DNA of 64,000 nt from Burkholderiales bacterium (GCA_947381415.1 CANCVB010000001.1:124001-188000); one strand, 5' to 3'. Shown: positions 37,094 through 49,381, numbered from the stretch's first letter. Numbers and translations: made by a program. The notes: generated from the sequence alone by a model not told the origin.

Positions 37094-38262
37094 GTTTGGC
37101 GCAATGGTTGCAGTCCATATCACCCGATTACGGTTATCTCAGGGTATTCCAATACCTGACTTTTCGCGCTGTGATGGCAGCGATGACCGCGTTGCTGATT
37201 GGCTTGATAGCCGGCCCTCACGTCATATTGAAATTGGCTGAACTCAAAATTGGTCAACCGATAAGAGGGTATGGCATCGAAGCGCATTTGGTGAAGTCAG
37301 GTACGCCCACCATGGGTGGTGTATTGATATTGTTGGCAATTGCTTTGTCGACGTTGTTGTGGGCTGATTTGTCCAATCGATTTGTGTGGATTGTGTTGAG
37401 CGTGACATTGGGGTTTGGTGCGATTGGCTGGGCAGACGATTGGCGCAAAGTGGTACGCAAAGATCCCGAAGGTATGCCTTCCGGTGAAAAGTATGTATGG
37501 CAATCGGTCATTGGCTTATTGGCTGCTTTGTACTTGGTCTTCAGCATTTCAGAGGTCAGCAATCTGCGTGTGATGGAGCTTTTTTACAGTTGGGTGCGCT
37601 CAGGCTTTGATGTGAATTTGCCACCTAAGGCAGGCTTGCTCTTGCCCTTTTTCAAAGAAATCAGCTACCCACTGGGGGTGTTGGGATTTGTGGTGTTGAC
37701 CTACACGGTGATCGTGGGGTCGAGCAATGCTGTCAATTTAACCGACGGCCTGGATGGCTTGGCCATCATGCCCGTGGTGATGGTGGGCTCTGCCTTGGGC
37801 GTCTTTGCCTATGTCACAGGTTCAGCGGTCTATTCGAAATATTTATTTTTTCCCCACATACCCGGATCGGGAGAGTTAATGATTTTCTGCGCCGCCATGG
37901 CAGGCGCAGGCTTGGCCTTCTTGTGGTTCAACACCCATCCAGCGCAAGTGTTCATGGGTGATGTGGGCGCATTGGGATTGGGCGCTGCATTAGGCACCAT
38001 TGCAGTGATCGTCAGGCAAGAGATCGTGCTCGCCATCATGGGTGGCATTTTTGTCGCGGAAGCTTTGTCAGTGATGCTGCAAGTGAGTTACTTCAAATAC
38101 ACCAAGAAAAAATATGGTGAAGGAAGACGCATTCTCAAAATGGCACCGTTACATCACCATTTTGAAAAAACCGGTTGGAAAGAGACACAGGTCGTGGTGC
38201 GGTTTTGGATCATCACCATGTTGCTTTGCTTGGTTGGTCTTTCCACCTTGAAATTGAGATAG
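37084..38262 (+). CDS. mraY: Phospho-MurNAc-pentapeptide transferase
   Basis: 392 residues with about ten membrane helices. It has the MraY signatures GTPTMGG, the Asp pair in GWADDWRK, the [10 protein letters not shown] motif and APLHHHFE near the end. It makes lipid I in the inner membrane. The ATG at 37084 has AGGAAG upstream and overlaps murF. Confidence 0.97.
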   Translation: MLLSLAQWLQSISPDYGYLRVFQYLTFRAVMAAMTALLIGLIAGPHVILKLAELKIGQPIRGYGIEAHLVKSGTPTMGGVLILLAIALSTLLWADLSNRFVWIVLSVTLGFGAIGWADDWRKVVRKDPEGMPSGEKYVWQSVIGLLAALYLVFSISEVSNLRVMELFYSWVRSGFDVNLPPKAGLLLPFFKEISYPLGVLGFVVLTYTVIVGSSNAVNLTDGLDGLAIMPVVMVGSALGVFAYVTGSAVYSKYLFFPHIPGSGELMIFCAAMAGAGLAFLWFNTHPAQVFMGDVGALGLGAALGTIAVIVRQEIVLAIMGGIFVAEALSVMLQVSYFKYTKKKYGEGRRILKMAPLHHHFEKTGWKETQVVVRFWIITMLLCLVGLSTLKLR

Positions 38263-38264
38263 GC

Positions 38265-39749
38265 ATGAAACTACTGGCTGATCTCCCTGTTTTGATTTTG
38301 GGTTTAGGTGACTCAGGATTGGCCATGGTGCGCTGGTGTTTGTTGCAAGGCGCAAAGGTCACAGTGGTTGATAACCGTGAAAACCCGCCTGGGCTGGCAA
38401 AACTGCGTCAAGAAAATGCAGCTTTCACATTTGTACACAGTGCGTTTGAAGCGGCCTTGATTGACGATGACTCCATCAAGGCGGTGTTTAAAAGCCCAGG
38501 ATTAACCCCTGTGCAGGTCGCGCCAGTGTGGACAGCTGCCAGCCAAAAAGGACTGTGGCAAGGAACTGAACTGAGCTTGTTTACACATGCGCTTTCGCAT
38601 TTGGCTGCGCAGCGTGGGTACCAGCCGCAGGTGCTTGCTATCACAGGTACCAATGGCAAAACAACGGTGACTGCCCTCACCACCTTGTTGCTTCAGCGTT
38701 CGGGCCTGAAGGTGACTATGGCTGGCAACATTGGTCCGAGCTTGTTGGCTAGCTTGCAGAGCCAACTCGAGGATCTGCCACAGGTGTGGGTGCTGGAGTT
38801 ATCCAGTTTTCAACTCGAAGGTGAAAAATCTTTTGAACCAACGGCTGCGTGCGTACTCAATCTCACCCAAGACCATTTGGACTGGCATGCAGACATGCAA
38901 AGTTATGGCAAAGCCAAGTCAAATATATATGGGCAACGCGCGATAGCAGTCATGCCACGTCAAGATGCCGTGGTCAGTGCGCTCTTACCCAAAGATAACG
39001 CCAAGAAAAAATCTGATGCAAGAACAGTGGTCAGTTTTGGCTCAGACCTTCCGCAGCAAGCGGGGGACTATGGAATAGAACATGTCAATGGCATGGCTTG
39101 GCTGGTGCGCGCAAGCATGCCCGAAACAGAAGGCAAGAAGCGTGTCGAAGAAGCGTTTCATGTTCAGCGTTTAATGCCTGCGGATGCATTGCGGCTGCGT
39201 GGACAACACAACGCCCTGAATGCACTGGCTGCATTGGCGCTGGCAAGCACGTGTGGCGTTGGTCTTGCTGGCATGTTGCATGCGCTGCGTGAATACCGTG
39301 GTGAACCACACCGTATGCAGTCTGTGCGAGTGATCAACAGCATTGAATTTGTTGACGATAGCAAGGGTACCAATGTCGGCGCAACCGTCGCAGCGATCAA
39401 CAGTTTAGGCATGGATAAAAAATTGGTCGTTATTTTGGGTGGCGACGGCAAAGGGCAAGACTTTTCACCGTTGTGCAAGCCGCTTGCACAGTACGCTCGG
39501 GCGGTGGTGTTGATGGGTAAAGATGCAGAACGCATTCAGCAAGCATTGTCTGGCCTGAGTATTCCTTTAATAAGTGCTACCGATCTAGAACAAGCGGTTG
39601 AAAAAGCCAATGAACAAGCGCAAGCAACCGAAGCGGTGTTGCTTTCACCCGCATGTTCAAGCCTAGACATGTTCAAAAATTATGAAGAACGTGGGCATCG
39701 CTTTTGTGAATATGTGGACGCACTGGCACTAGAGGAGGGGCACGCATGA
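38265..39749 (+). CDS. murD: UDP-MurNAc-L-alanine:D-glutamate ligase
   Basis: 494 residues: N-terminal Rossmann-like [18 protein letters not shown] loop [21 protein letters not shown] and [10 protein letters not shown]. It adds D-Glu. It is slightly longer than many MurD proteins because of an insertion near residues 245-310. It starts three bases after mraY. Confidence 0.97.
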   Translation: MKLLADLPVLILGLGDSGLAMVRWCLLQGAKVTVVDNRENPPGLAKLRQENAAFTFVHSAFEAALIDDDSIKAVFKSPGLTPVQVAPVWTAASQKGLWQGTELSLFTHALSHLAAQRGYQPQVLAITGTNGKTTVTALTTLLLQRSGLKVTMAGNIGPSLLASLQSQLEDLPQVWVLELSSFQLEGEKSFEPTAACVLNLTQDHLDWHADMQSYGKAKSNIYGQRAIAVMPRQDAVVSALLPKDNAKKKSDARTVVSFGSDLPQQAGDYGIEHVNGMAWLVRASMPETEGKKRVEEAFHVQRLMPADALRLRGQHNALNALAALALASTCGVGLAGMLHALREYRGEPHRMQSVRVINSIEFVDDSKGTNVGATVAAINSLGMDKKLVVILGGDGKGQDFSPLCKPLAQYARAVVLMGKDAERIQQALSGLSIPLISATDLEQAVEKANEQAQATEAVLLSPACSSLDMFKNYEERGHRFCEYVDALALEEGHA

Positions 39750-41017
39750 GCGGCAGTGCACTTCTGAGCTGGTCTGATCGAATCGGTCAATGGTTTGGCA
39801 ATACACCCAAAGAGGGACCGGACGCTTTGCCTGTGCGGGTGCATGGGCGGGAATACGGTCGTACCCGCGCTGCACCTGCCGGTATCAAGGCTTTCGACCA
39901 ATCCTTGGTTTGGGCGATTGGGGGCTTATTGATTTGGGGTTTGGTGATGGTTTACTCGGCCTCGATTTCACTCAATGATGGGCCCCAGTCAACACCGTTT
40001 ACACAAGTTCAATATTTGGTGCGACACCTTGCAGCCTTGGGAATTGGATTCATTGCCGCTTTACTGGTATTTCAAATACCCATGGATACCTGGGAAAAAG
40101 CGGCACCTTGGGTATTCATTGCTTCGATCGTTTTGTTGATAGTGGTTCTCGTGCCATTCATGGGAAGAAACATCAATGGGGCAAGACGTTGGATCAGTCT
40201 TGGCATCATGAATTTTCAGCCATCAGAGTTGGCAAAATTTGGCACGCTTTTGTATGCCGCCAATTACATGGTTCGCAAAATGGATGTCAAGGAAAAATTC
40301 TTTGCCGCTGTCACGCCCATGGGGATTGCCATTGCGATTGTGGGGTCCTTGTTGTTGGCAGAGCCTGACATGGGGGCTTTTTTGGTGATCGCAGTCATCG
40401 CCATGGGTATCTTGTTTTTAGGTGGTGTGAACGCAAGAATGTTTTTACTGATCGCCTTGGTGCTATTGGTTGCGTTTGGTTTGATGATTGGTTTTTCAGA
40501 GTGGCGTCGGGAGCGCATTTTTGCGTACCTCGATCCTTGGAGTGCCAAGTACGCGCTTGGCAAGGGTTATCAGCTTTCACACTCCTTGATTGCATTTGGG
40601 CGTGGTGAAATTTTGGGGGTTGGTTTGGGCGGCAGTGTTGAAAAATTGCATTGGCTGCCAGAAGCACACACCGACTTTCTGTTGGCGGTCATTGGCGAAG
40701 AATTTGGTCTGGTGGGGGTGGTGATTCTGATCGGTGTGTTCATGTGGATGACCCGTCGCATCATGTTCATTGGACGTCAAGCCATTGCCATGGACCGTGT
40801 GTTTGCTGGACTGGTGGCGCAAGGTGTGGGCATTTGGATTGGCTTTCAGGCTTTTATCAATATGGGTGTGAACTTGGGGGCGTTGCCCACCAAGGGATTG
40901 ACCTTGCCACTCATGAGTTACGGTGGCTCAGCCATATTGCTCAACTTGATTGCACTGGCTGTTGTGTTGCGCGTAGATTATGAAAACCGACTCTTGATGC
41001 ATGGGGGACGGGTATGA
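39746..41017 (+). CDS. ftsW: Septal peptidoglycan polymerase FtsW (SEDS family)
   Basis: 423 residues with a cytoplasmic N-terminus of about 55 residues and ten membrane helices. Conserved SEDS sequences are [19 protein letters not shown], the [16 protein letters not shown] loop and [13 protein letters not shown]. It polymerises lipid II at the septum with FtsI. A paralogue, rodA, lies at 53083. Confidence 0.96.
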   Translation: MSGSALLSWSDRIGQWFGNTPKEGPDALPVRVHGREYGRTRAAPAGIKAFDQSLVWAIGGLLIWGLVMVYSASISLNDGPQSTPFTQVQYLVRHLAALGIGFIAALLVFQIPMDTWEKAAPWVFIASIVLLIVVLVPFMGRNINGARRWISLGIMNFQPSELAKFGTLLYAANYMVRKMDVKEKFFAAVTPMGIAIAIVGSLLLAEPDMGAFLVIAVIAMGILFLGGVNARMFLLIALVLLVAFGLMIGFSEWRRERIFAYLDPWSAKYALGKGYQLSHSLIAFGRGEILGVGLGGSVEKLHWLPEAHTDFLLAVIGEEFGLVGVVILIGVFMWMTRRIMFIGRQAIAMDRVFAGLVAQGVGIWIGFQAFINMGVNLGALPTKGLTLPLMSYGGSAILLNLIALAVVLRVDYENRLLMHGGRV

Positions 41018-42081
41018 AGAGTCCTACCGCATTGGTGATGGCGGGTGGTACTGGCGGGCATATTTTTCCGGGGCTGGCCATCGCAGAGGTCTTGCGCGGG
41101 CAAGGTTGGCGTGTGCATTGGATGGGCGCACCGCAGCCCAGCATGGAGTCCCAGCTTGTGCCCAGCAAAGGGTTTGTTTTTGAAGCGGTACGTTTTGCGG
41201 GTGTGCGTGGCAAAGGCTGGTTAACCGCTGTCTTGACGCCTATCAAGCTTGTACAAGCCTTGGTGCAAAGTGTGCGTTTGATTTGGAGAGTCAAACCAGA
41301 TGTCTTGGTAGGCTTGGGAGGCTTTATCACCGTACCCGGTGGCATTGCGGGATTTTTGTGTGGAAAGCCCCTGATATTGCATGAGCAAAATGCCATTGCA
41401 GGCATGGCTAACGTGTATTTGGCAAAAATCGCGCGTCAGGTTTTCAGTACTTTTCCCAATGCTTTGCCCCAAGCTGTTTGGGTTGGCAATCCCTTGCGTG
41501 CTGAATTTCTTTTACAAGCAGAGCCAGTTCAACGGTTCAAAGGGCGCAGCGGGCCCATGCGGGTTGTGGTCATGGGTGGAAGTCTGGGCGCGCAAGCACT
41601 CAACCAATGTGTGCCCCAAGCACTCGCCTTGATAGACCCAGAAAAGCGACCCCATGTACTGCATCAAAGCGGTGAAAAGCATGTGGATGCATTGAAAACT
41701 GCGTATGCAAACGCAGAAGTGAAGGTTGAGGTAACCCCGTTTATCCATCATCCCGCCGAAACCATGGCCCAAGCGGATGTGGTGATATGCCGATCTGGCG
41801 CGAGCACCGTGAGTGAATTGGCGGCCCTTGGGGTTGCGGCTTTGTTGGTGCCTTTCCCCTTTGCCGTAGACGATCACCAAACCTGCAATGCACAATTTTT
41901 GGCAGATCAGGGTGCGGGGTGGTTAAAGCCACAAAAAGAATTAACCGCCACATGGCTGGCACAGTGGTTACAAGACCTTGACCGAGACAGCTTGCGCACA
42001 GTTGCTGAAAAAGCCTATGCCTTAAGACAAACCGCGGCTGCTGAACAAGTCGCCCAAGCATGCAATGAGGTACTGCCATGA
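41014..42081 (+). CDS. murG: UDP-GlcNAc:lipid I N-acetylglucosaminyltransferase
   Basis: 355 residues of GT28 family with [26 protein letters not shown] and the donor site [16 protein letters not shown]...[10 protein letters not shown]. It makes lipid II on the inner face of the membrane. Overlaps ftsW and murC by four bases each. Confidence 0.97.
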   Translation: MKSPTALVMAGGTGGHIFPGLAIAEVLRGQGWRVHWMGAPQPSMESQLVPSKGFVFEAVRFAGVRGKGWLTAVLTPIKLVQALVQSVRLIWRVKPDVLVGLGGFITVPGGIAGFLCGKPLILHEQNAIAGMANVYLAKIARQVFSTFPNALPQAVWVGNPLRAEFLLQAEPVQRFKGRSGPMRVVVMGGSLGAQALNQCVPQALALIDPEKRPHVLHQSGEKHVDALKTAYANAEVKVEVTPFIHHPAETMAQADVVICRSGASTVSELAALGVAALLVPFPFAVDDHQTCNAQFLADQGAGWLKPQKELTATWLAQWLQDLDRDSLRTVAEKAYALRQTAAAEQVAQACNEVLP

Positions 42082-43505
42082 AGCATGCCATCAGTCATGT
42101 GCACTTTGTAGGCATAGGCGGTGCAGGCATGAGCGGCATTGCCGAAATTTTGCATAACCTTGGCTATCAGGTTTCAGGATCTGATTTGTCAGACGGTCCT
42201 GTGCTGCAACGTTTGGCCGCACTGGGTATCCAAACCCAAGTGGGTCACCAAGCTCAACATATCGTGGGTGCAGATGCTGTTGTGACTTCAACAGCTGTTC
42301 AAGCAGATAACCCTGAGGTCATGGCGGCGCACCAAAAACTCATTCCAGTGGTACCCCGAGCTGTGATGCTGGCAGAGTTGATGCGACTCAAGCAAGGCAT
42401 TGCCATTGCGGGAACCCACGGAAAAACCACCACCACCAGTTTGGTGGCCAGCGTATTGGCCCAAGCAGGTTTAGATCCCACATTTGTGATTGGTGGAAAG
42501 TTAAACAGCGCTGGCGCGAACGCCAAATTGGGGTCAGGTGATTACATCGTGGTTGAAGCTGATGAATCCGATGCCTCATTCCTGAATCTCAATCCCATCA
42601 TGTCGGTGGTCACCAATATTGATGCAGACCATATGGAAACCTATGGTCACGACTTCAATCAACTGAAGGCCGCTTTCATCGACTTTTTACACCGCATGCC
42701 TTTTTATGGCGCTGCGGTGTTGTGCATAGACGACCCGGTTGTTGCTGGTATCTTGGCGCAAGTATCTCGGCCGATCACCAGTTATGGTTTGTCGGACAAA
42801 GCCCAGGTACGAGCGGTGGATGTGCGGGCAGTGGGTGAGCGCATGCAATTCACTGTCAAGCGCAGCAACGGCGTAACGCTGCCTGATATGTCTATCGACT
42901 TGAATTTGCCGGGATTGCACAATGTGCGCAATGCCTTGGCCGCTATCGCTATTGCGGTAGAGCTCAATGTACCTGATGAAGCGGTTGTCAAAGCCCTGGC
43001 CCATTTCAGTGGTGTCAGTCGACGCTTTCAAAGACATGGCGAAGTCCCAGCCAAAACGGGCGGACACTTCACCTTGATTGAAGACTATGGCCACCATCCG
43101 GTGGAATTGGCTGCCACGATAGAAGCGGCGCGTGGTGCTTTTCCGGGGCGACGATTGGTATTGGCATTTCAGCCTCACCGTTTCAGCCGAACACGTGACT
43201 GCTTTGAAGATTTTGTGCGGGTATTGCAATCTGTCGATGCACTGTGGTTGACCGAAGTTTATGCAGCAGGTGAAGCACCGATTGCCGCTGCAGATGGCCG
43301 AACGCTTGCACACGCTGTTCGTGTGGCTGGAAAAAAGCAACTGGTTTTTGCACATAACTTGCAAGAGCTGGAAGATTGGATTGTTGACAATGCGACAGAT
43401 GGCGATGTGGTGATGTGCATGGGAGCGGGCTCTATTGGTTCCTTGCCGCCCAAAGTCATCAGCCGACTGGCGTACCCAGCACCCTTGAAAGTGGTGGGCG
43501 CATGA
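42078..43505 (+). CDS. murC: UDP-MurNAc:L-alanine ligase
   Basis: 475 residues with [20 protein letters not shown] loop [21 protein letters not shown] and DYGHHPVE. It adds L-Ala, the first residue of the wall peptide. It overlaps the ddlB start by four bases. Mpl at 57908 is its recycling paralogue. Confidence 0.97.
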   Translation: MKHAISHVHFVGIGGAGMSGIAEILHNLGYQVSGSDLSDGPVLQRLAALGIQTQVGHQAQHIVGADAVVTSTAVQADNPEVMAAHQKLIPVVPRAVMLAELMRLKQGIAIAGTHGKTTTTSLVASVLAQAGLDPTFVIGGKLNSAGANAKLGSGDYIVVEADESDASFLNLNPIMSVVTNIDADHMETYGHDFNQLKAAFIDFLHRMPFYGAAVLCIDDPVVAGILAQVSRPITSYGLSDKAQVRAVDVRAVGERMQFTVKRSNGVTLPDMSIDLNLPGLHNVRNALAAIAIAVELNVPDEAVVKALAHFSGVSRRFQRHGEVPAKTGGHFTLIEDYGHHPVELAATIEAARGAFPGRRLVLAFQPHRFSRTRDCFEDFVRVLQSVDALWLTEVYAAGEAPIAAADGRTLAHAVRVAGKKQLVFAHNLQELEDWIVDNATDGDVVMCMGAGSIGSLPPKVISRLAYPAPLKVVGA

Positions 43506-44476
43506 GCCAATTCACAATCAGTTCAAGCAAGGTCGCTGTGTTGATGGGCGGAAGCTCTGCAGAGCGTGCGATTTCTTTGCTGTCAGGCCAAGGTGTTTTA
43601 CAAGCTTTGCAATCGCTTGGGGTGAATGCCCATGGGTTTGATCCAGCACAACAAGCTTTGGCGCAATTAAAAGCCGACAAATATACCCATGCCTTTATTG
43701 CTTTGCATGGTCGCCACGGAGAAGATGGCACTGTCCAAGGCGCATTGGAGCTGTTGGGTATTCCCTATACGGGTTCAGGTGTCATGGCTTCTGCCATTGC
43801 CATGGATAAGCAAATGACCAAACGTCTTTGGCGTGCGGACCAATTGTCGACACCACCCTCCGTCTGGTTACCCCCACAGCAACAAACGCCTGAGCGTATC
43901 CAAGCCATTGTGCAAACCCTGGGCTTGCCGTTGATTGTCAAACCACCCCATGAGGGGTCCTCCATTGGGGTGACCAAGGTAAGCCAAGCGGATCAGCTCG
44001 AAGCTGCCATAGCGACGGCAACGCGCTATGACCCCGATTTGCTGTGTGAGATGTTTATCGAGGGTGAAGAAGTCACTTGCCCAGTGGTGGGACAAGGGGC
44101 CAATGCCAAAGCACTGCCGGTAGTGAAAATCGTAGCGCCAGAAGGTGCTTACGACTACCAAAACAAATACTTCACAGATGCCGTGAGCTACCACTGCCCA
44201 AGTGGTCTGCCGCAGAGCGAAGAAAAAGCCATTCAAGAGATGAGTGTTGCCGCCTATCGCTCGTTGGGGTGTCGCGGGTGGGGTAGAGCAGATGTGATGA
44301 TCCGATCCAGCGATAGACAAGCATTTTTGCTGGAGATGAATACCAGTCCAGGCATGACAAGCCATTCGCTGGTTCCCATGTCGGCATTGGCGGCAGGTAT
44401 TTCTTATCCGCAACTGTGTTTGCAAATTTTGTCGAGTGCTTGCTTGGATGCACACAAAAAGGTTGATGCGGCATGA
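43502..44476 (+). CDS. ddlB: D-alanine--D-alanine ligase
   Basis: 324 residues of ATP-grasp fold with [44 protein letters not shown] and [16 protein letters not shown]. It makes the dipeptide used by MurF. The ATG at 43502 overlaps murC; the longer open frame upstream lies within murC. Confidence 0.97.
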   Translation: MSQFTISSSKVAVLMGGSSAERAISLLSGQGVLQALQSLGVNAHGFDPAQQALAQLKADKYTHAFIALHGRHGEDGTVQGALELLGIPYTGSGVMASAIAMDKQMTKRLWRADQLSTPPSVWLPPQQQTPERIQAIVQTLGLPLIVKPPHEGSSIGVTKVSQADQLEAAIATATRYDPDLLCEMFIEGEEVTCPVVGQGANAKALPVVKIVAPEGAYDYQNKYFTDAVSYHCPSGLPQSEEKAIQEMSVAAYRSLGCRGWGRADVMIRSSDRQAFLLEMNTSPGMTSHSLVPMSALAAGISYPQLCLQILSSACLDAHKKVDAA

Positions 44477-45276
44477 AAGCACGCAACGCCATGTCCATGA
44501 ATGAAGCCACACCCGTGGCAGTAGACATTCGCTTGATGAACATGACCAGTTTGCTGCTGTTCGGTGTATTGACACTGATGTTGCTGGGTGCAACCTGTTG
44601 GTGGGCAGTGCGCCACCCGTTGTTTGCTTTGTCTGCCATTTCAGTTCAAGGCGATGTGCGGCACAACAATGCGGTAACGCTCAGAGCCAATGTGGTGCCA
44701 AGACTCCAGGGAAGTTTCTTCACTGTGGATTTGATACAAGCAAAAACCGCATTTGAAAATGTCCCGTGGGTACGCAAAGCATTGGTGAGAAGAGAGTTTC
44801 CGAATCGACTCAGTGTGGAGCTTGAGGAGCATCAACCAGCGGCCTATTGGGGAAACGAATCGGATTCCCGATTGCTCAATCAGCAAGGGGAAGTGTTCAG
44901 CGCCAATTTTGGTGAACTGGACAACGAAAACTTACCGCATTTGAGTGGCCCAGATACCGAATCCATTCAAGTGTTGCGTATGTATGAAATTCTCAAACCC
45001 GAACTCCAAAAAGTTCAATTGCAAATCAAAGGCTTGGAATTGACAGCCAGAGGCAGTTGGCGGGCAGAACTCAAAAGTGGAGCGCATCTGGAGTTGGGTC
45101 GGGGTGGCAGTGATGAGGTGATGGCAAGGGTTGAGCGCATGACACTCACATTGGCACAAGTCGCGCAGCGATTTGGCAGGCAACCGCAAGCACTGGAAGC
45201 AGCAGATTTGAGACATGTCAATGGTTATGCCTTGCGATTGCGCGGGGTAAGTACGTTGACATCAACCACAAGGTAA
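44473..45276 (+). CDS. ftsQ: Cell division protein FtsQ
   Basis: 267 residues: cytoplasmic N-terminus, one membrane helix (about 22-44), a POTRA domain ([16 protein letters not shown]...) and the FtsQ beta domain with [24 protein letters not shown]. It joins FtsL and FtsB at the divisome. Sixteen bases precede ftsA. Confidence 0.95.
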   Translation: MKARNAMSMNEATPVAVDIRLMNMTSLLLFGVLTLMLLGATCWWAVRHPLFALSAISVQGDVRHNNAVTLRANVVPRLQGSFFTVDLIQAKTAFENVPWVRKALVRREFPNRLSVELEEHQPAAYWGNESDSRLLNQQGEVFSANFGELDNENLPHLSGPDTESIQVLRMYEILKPELQKVQLQIKGLELTARGSWRAELKSGAHLELGRGGSDEVMARVERMTLTLAQVAQRFGRQPQALEAADLRHVNGYALRLRGVSTLTSTTR

Positions 45277-45292
45277 GTAGATAGAGGTATCC

Positions 45293-46522
45293 ATGGCAAA
45301 AGAATACAAAGACTTGGTCGTAGGCTTAGATATTGGCACCAGCAAGGTCATGGTGGTGGTCGCGGAGGTATTGCCAGGCGCTGAACTGAAACTCGCTGGC
45401 TTTGGTATTGCGCCCAGCAGTGGACTCAAGCGAGGGGTGGTGGTCAATATAGATGCAACCGTACAAAGTATTCAGCAAGCTTTAAAAGAAGCAGAGTTGA
45501 TGGCTGATTGCAAAATCACCCGCGTGTACACCGGCATCACAGGTAGCCACATACGCGGAATGAATTCGCACGGCATGGTGGCCGTCAAAGACCATGAGGT
45601 CACTGCTGCCGATGTGGCCAGGGTGGTCGAGACAGCCAAAGCCATCAATATCTCCACCGATCAGCGACTGCTTTTGGTGGAACCGCAAGAATTTGTGATT
45701 GATGGGCATGATGTGAAAGAACCCATTGGCATGAGCGGTATTCGTCTCGAAGCCAAAGTGCATATCGTTACCGGCGCACAAAGTGCTGCAGAAAACATCA
45801 TCAAATGTGTGCGACGCTGTGGTCTCGATGTAGAGCAACTCATGCTCAATCCCTTGGCCTCAAGCCACTCGGTATTGACGGCTGATGAGCGTGAATTGGG
45901 TGTGGCTTTGGTGGATATTGGTGCAGGCACCACAGATGTCGCTATTTTTACCAATGGGGCGATTCGCCATACCGCCGTGATCCCCATCGCAGGCGACTTG
46001 ATCACCAGCGACATTGCCATGGCGCTTCGCACACCCACCAAAGATGCGGAAGACATCAAAGTTGAATCCGGCTTTGCCAAACAATTACTGGCTGACCCCA
46101 ATGTACAAGTGGAAGTTCCCGGTCTGGGTGACAGGGGGCCTCGCATGTTGAGTCGACAAAACTTGGCCGGCGTGATTGAACCGCGCATTGAAGAAATATT
46201 TTCCTTGGTGCAACAAGTTTTGCGCGACTCGGGCTATGAAGAGGTGCTTTCGTCGGGCATTGTGCTCACCGGGGGAAGCGCCATGATGCCAGGCATGATC
46301 GAACTCGGCGAGGATATATTTTTAAAAGCGGTTCGACGTGGTGTTCCGCGATACAGCAGTGCTTTGTCAGACATGGTCTCGCATCCGCGCGCAGCCACTG
46401 TCATGGGGCTTTTGGAAGAAGCGCGACTCGCACGTTTGCGCGGTTTTCGCGTGGCCCAAAAAAATGGCTCGATGAAAACCGCCATGGGCAGGGTCAAGGA
46501 TTGGTTTGTGGGGAACTTCTGA
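45293..46522 (+). CDS. ftsA: Cell division protein FtsA
   Basis: 409 residues of actin fold with GLDIGTSKVMVVVAEV, VDIGAGTTDVAIF and VLTGGSAMMPGM. The C-terminal amphipathic stretch MGRVKDWFVGNF is the membrane-targeting helix. It tethers FtsZ to the membrane. Confidence 0.97.
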   Translation: MAKEYKDLVVGLDIGTSKVMVVVAEVLPGAELKLAGFGIAPSSGLKRGVVVNIDATVQSIQQALKEAELMADCKITRVYTGITGSHIRGMNSHGMVAVKDHEVTAADVARVVETAKAINISTDQRLLLVEPQEFVIDGHDVKEPIGMSGIRLEAKVHIVTGAQSAAENIIKCVRRCGLDVEQLMLNPLASSHSVLTADERELGVALVDIGAGTTDVAIFTNGAIRHTAVIPIAGDLITSDIAMALRTPTKDAEDIKVESGFAKQLLADPNVQVEVPGLGDRGPRMLSRQNLAGVIEPRIEEIFSLVQQVLRDSGYEEVLSSGIVLTGGSAMMPGMIELGEDIFLKAVRRGVPRYSSALSDMVSHPRAATVMGLLEEARLARLRGFRVAQKNGSMKTAMGRVKDWFVGNF

Positions 46523-46689
46523 TGATCAAACACATGACACAAAGACGACGTCAACAAGATCCCTGTGGCTACGGCGACCACCGACGATGGCGACCTTGTG
46601 CCAGAGGTGCGCCACCCCTGGGTGAAAACCCAACAGCTCAAACACCAAACATCACAGTAATTTAAAAAACACAGAACTCGGAGAAAAAC
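46523..46689 (+). other. ftsA-ftsZ intergenic region with a strong hairpin
   Basis: 167 bases. CCAGAGGTG (46601-46609) and CACCCCTGG (46613-46621) form a nine-base stem with one mismatch and a three-base loop, without a following T run. This suggests an mRNA structure or processing site rather than a terminator. Near the end CGGAG serves as the ftsZ ribosome binding site. A 47-codon open frame (46522-46665) crosses it but is not convincing. Confidence 0.5.
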
Positions 46690-47934
46690 ATGAACATAGA
46701 AATGATTGAAAAAAGCGAATTCAGCTCTGACACCCAAATTCGTGTCATTGGCGTGGGTGGCGGCGGTGGCAATGCTGTCGAGCACATGATCAAGAGTGGT
46801 GTGCGCGGTGTCGAATTCATTTGCGCCAATACCGATGCACAGGCTTTGCGTGCGAGCTCTGCGCATCGCGTGATCCAACTGGGCGACAACGGCTTAGGCG
46901 CTGGCAGCAAGCCTGAACGTGGCCAAACTGCAGCTGAAGCGGCTACGGAGACCATTCGTGAAGTGCTTGAAGGTGCCAATATGGTTTTCATCACAGCGGG
47001 CATGGGGGGTGGCACGGGAACCGGTGCAGCCCCTGTTGTTGCCCGCGTTGCCCGCGAGATGGGAATTCTGACTGTCGGTGTGGTGACCAAGCCTTTTGAC
47101 TGGGAAGGTGGTCGCCGCATGACCAATGCGGAAGCAGGCTTGGCAGAACTAGAGGCCAATGTGGATTCATTGATCGTTGTCTTGAATGAAAAGCTCCTAG
47201 ATGTCTTGGGTGACGATGTGACCCAAGACCAAGCCTTCGCCTATGCCAACGATGTGCTGCGCAATTCGGTGGGTGGCATTGCCGAAATCATCAATGTGGA
47301 AGCTTTGGTGAACGTTGACTTTGAAGACGTTCGCACTGTCATGAGTGAACAAGGCAAGGCCATGATGGGAACTGCCACGGCCAACGGTCCTGACCGTGCG
47401 CGAATTGCGGCCGAGCAAGCGGTGGCTTGTCCTTTGCTTGAAGGTGTGGATATGACAGGTGCCAAAGGTGTGTTGGTCCTGATCACTGCGGCGAAGGGTG
47501 GTTTGAAACTGGCTGAATCTCGTGAAGCCATGAATACCATCCGCGCTTTTGCATCGCCTGAAGCACACGTGATTTACGGCACGGCCTATGACGAGACTTT
47601 GGGTGACCAAATCCGAGTCACCGTGGTGGCCACCGGTTTGGCACAAGCTGGCAAGCGCGTTGCCCCACCATTGACTGTGATCCAACGCACAGGTACTGAC
47701 AATGTGGGCTATGCGCCGCAAGCCATCATGCCAAGCCATGCCATGGCTGATACCCATGTCACTGCAAACAGTACGCCCGCCGTAGCCACACCCACGGACT
47801 ATGGCAATGTGAACGTCCCCAGTGTGTGGCGTACCCGTGACCGTACCCAAGCAGCTGCCAAAGTCGATGCCATGTCTTCAGGGGGCATGGATAACTATGA
47901 AATTCCCGCATTCCTGCGCAAACAAGCCGATTAA
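46690..47934 (+). CDS. ftsZ: Cell division protein FtsZ
   Basis: 414 residues of tubulin fold: GVGGGGGNAVEHM, the GTP signature GGGTGTGAAPV and the synergy-loop NVDFEDVRTVM. A linker of about 70 residues leads to the C-terminal peptide NYEIPAFLRKQAD that binds FtsA. It forms the Z ring. GGAG lies seven bases before the ATG. Confidence 0.98.
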   Translation: MNIEMIEKSEFSSDTQIRVIGVGGGGGNAVEHMIKSGVRGVEFICANTDAQALRASSAHRVIQLGDNGLGAGSKPERGQTAAEAATETIREVLEGANMVFITAGMGGGTGTGAAPVVARVAREMGILTVGVVTKPFDWEGGRRMTNAEAGLAELEANVDSLIVVLNEKLLDVLGDDVTQDQAFAYANDVLRNSVGGIAEIINVEALVNVDFEDVRTVMSEQGKAMMGTATANGPDRARIAAEQAVACPLLEGVDMTGAKGVLVLITAAKGGLKLAESREAMNTIRAFASPEAHVIYGTAYDETLGDQIRVTVVATGLAQAGKRVAPPLTVIQRTGTDNVGYAPQAIMPSHAMADTHVTANSTPAVATPTDYGNVNVPSVWRTRDRTQAAAKVDAMSSGGMDNYEIPAFLRKQAD

Positions 47935-47943
47935 AATCCATCT

Positions 47944-48867
47944 GTGCTCAAACAAAGAACCCTTCAAACCCTTACCCGTGCGGTTGGCGTTGGACTTCAC
48001 AGCGGTCAACGCGTGGAGTTGTGTCTGCGCCCAGCACCGCCAGACACAGGCGTGGTTTTCAGACGTGTCGATCTCACCCATCCGGTAGAGATTGCCGTCA
48101 CGGCGACAGCCGTGACAGACACGCGTTTGGCCTCGACCATTTCGTCACAAGGGGTCAAAGTTCACACGGTTGAGCATTTGATGTCGGCTTGCTCGGGCTT
48201 GGGTATCGATAATTTGTATGTCGATATCACTGCGGAAGAAGTGCCCATTTTGGACGGATCGTCTGCGTCGTTTGTTTTTTTACTGCAAAGCGCAGGTATT
48301 GTTTTACAAGAAGCACCAAAACGATTTATTCGAATTTTGAATGAAGTGATGGTCTCCGAGGGTGAGGCAGAAAACCGCAAATGGGCCAAGCTGTCGCCTT
48401 ACCATGGGTACAAGCTCAGTTTTGAAATCGATTTTCAACACCCCGCCGTTGACGCCACTGGCCAGCGCGTTGAGTTCGATACAGAAACCGGAAGTTACGT
48501 CAAAGACATCGCCCGTGCGCGTACGTTTGGTTTCTCCAAAGACATCGAACACATGCGTGCCAATGGGTTGGCACTGGGCGGTGGACTAGACAATGCCATC
48601 GTGATGGATGATTACAAAGTCCTCAACAGTGATGGTCTTCGCTATGACGATGAGTTCGTAAAGCACAAAATACTCGATGCCATGGGTGACTTGTATTTGC
48701 TCGGACGACCATTGCTTGCTGCCTACAGTGCGTTTCGTTCAGGCCATGCCATGAATAACCGGCTGTTACGCGAATTGCTGAGTCAACCGCAGTCGTATGA
48801 ACTCGTCAGTTTCGATGACGTGCGTCGCGCCCCTCACGGGCTTGCGCAACTCGCGCCTGCTTGGTAG
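47944..48867 (+). CDS. lpxC: UDP-3-O-acyl-N-acetylglucosamine deacetylase
   Basis: 307 residues with GTG start. Zinc ligands and catalytic residues are visible in [21 protein letters not shown] and [11 protein letters not shown]. It is the committed step of lipid A synthesis. Its last 62 bases overlap the end of ruvC on the other strand. Confidence 0.97.
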   Translation: MLKQRTLQTLTRAVGVGLHSGQRVELCLRPAPPDTGVVFRRVDLTHPVEIAVTATAVTDTRLASTISSQGVKVHTVEHLMSACSGLGIDNLYVDITAEEVPILDGSSASFVFLLQSAGIVLQEAPKRFIRILNEVMVSEGEAENRKWAKLSPYHGYKLSFEIDFQHPAVDATGQRVEFDTETGSYVKDIARARTFGFSKDIEHMRANGLALGGGLDNAIVMDDYKVLNSDGLRYDDEFVKHKILDAMGDLYLLGRPLLAAYSAFRSGHAMNNRLLRELLSQPQSYELVSFDDVRRAPHGLAQLAPAW

Positions 48868-49381
48868 CCATATCGCCTGCATGACGCGCCCATAAACTGT
48901 GACGCGCATGTGCATGGGTGATGGCCAAACCCAATGCATCAGCCGCATCAGGGCCTGGCAAGGCCGGCAGGTTTAACAAGCGTTTCACCATTTCCTGGAC
49001 TTGGGCTTTGGCCGCTTTACCATGCCCAGCAACCGCCTTTTTCATTTGCAATGCGGTGTACTCTGCAACCGGCAAGGAATGGTGGACCAAGGCAGTCAAA
49101 CAAGCACCACGCGCTTGTCCCAGCAAGAGACTGGCCTGCGGGTTCATGTTCACAAAGACAATTTCAACGGCAGACTCTTGCGGTTGGTAGCGTTGAACAA
49201 TTTCGGCGATGCCGTTGAAGATGACGTGAAGTCGCGCGGGAAGGTCATCACGCGGCAAGTGGGTGGTGGTCACCGTGCCACTGGCCACGTAATGTAAGTG
49301 ACTGCCATTGCTGTCAATCACACCAAAGCCTACACACTGCAAACCGGGATCGATGCCGAGTATGCGCATGGACTCACTCAT
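48806..49381 (-). CDS. ruvC: Holliday junction endonuclease RuvC
   Basis: 191 residues with the catalytic acidic set in [26 protein letters not shown] and [14 protein letters not shown]. It cleaves Holliday junctions. The ATG at 49381 overlaps the mtgA stop. The basic C-terminal tail of about 20 residues is encoded opposite the lpxC end. Confidence 0.96.
   Translation of the reverse strand: MSESMRILGIDPGLQCVGFGVIDSNGSHLHYVASGTVTTTHLPRDDLPARLHVIFNGIAEIVQRYQPQESAVEIVFVNMNPQASLLLGQARGACLTALVHHSLPVAEYTALQMKKAVAGHGKAAKAQVQEMVKRLLNLPALPGPDAADALGLAITHAHARHSLWARHAGDMATKQARVAQAREGRDARHRN

Noticed and set aside
42687-43364. Minus-strand open frame of 225 codons inside murC
   Set aside because: Shadow of a well-conserved murC; no start signals or recognisable motifs.
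46522-46665. 47-codon open frame between ftsA and ftsZ
   Set aside because: Arg/Pro-rich with no family resemblance; it overlaps the ftsA stop without a ribosome binding site and contains a hairpin better explained as RNA structure.
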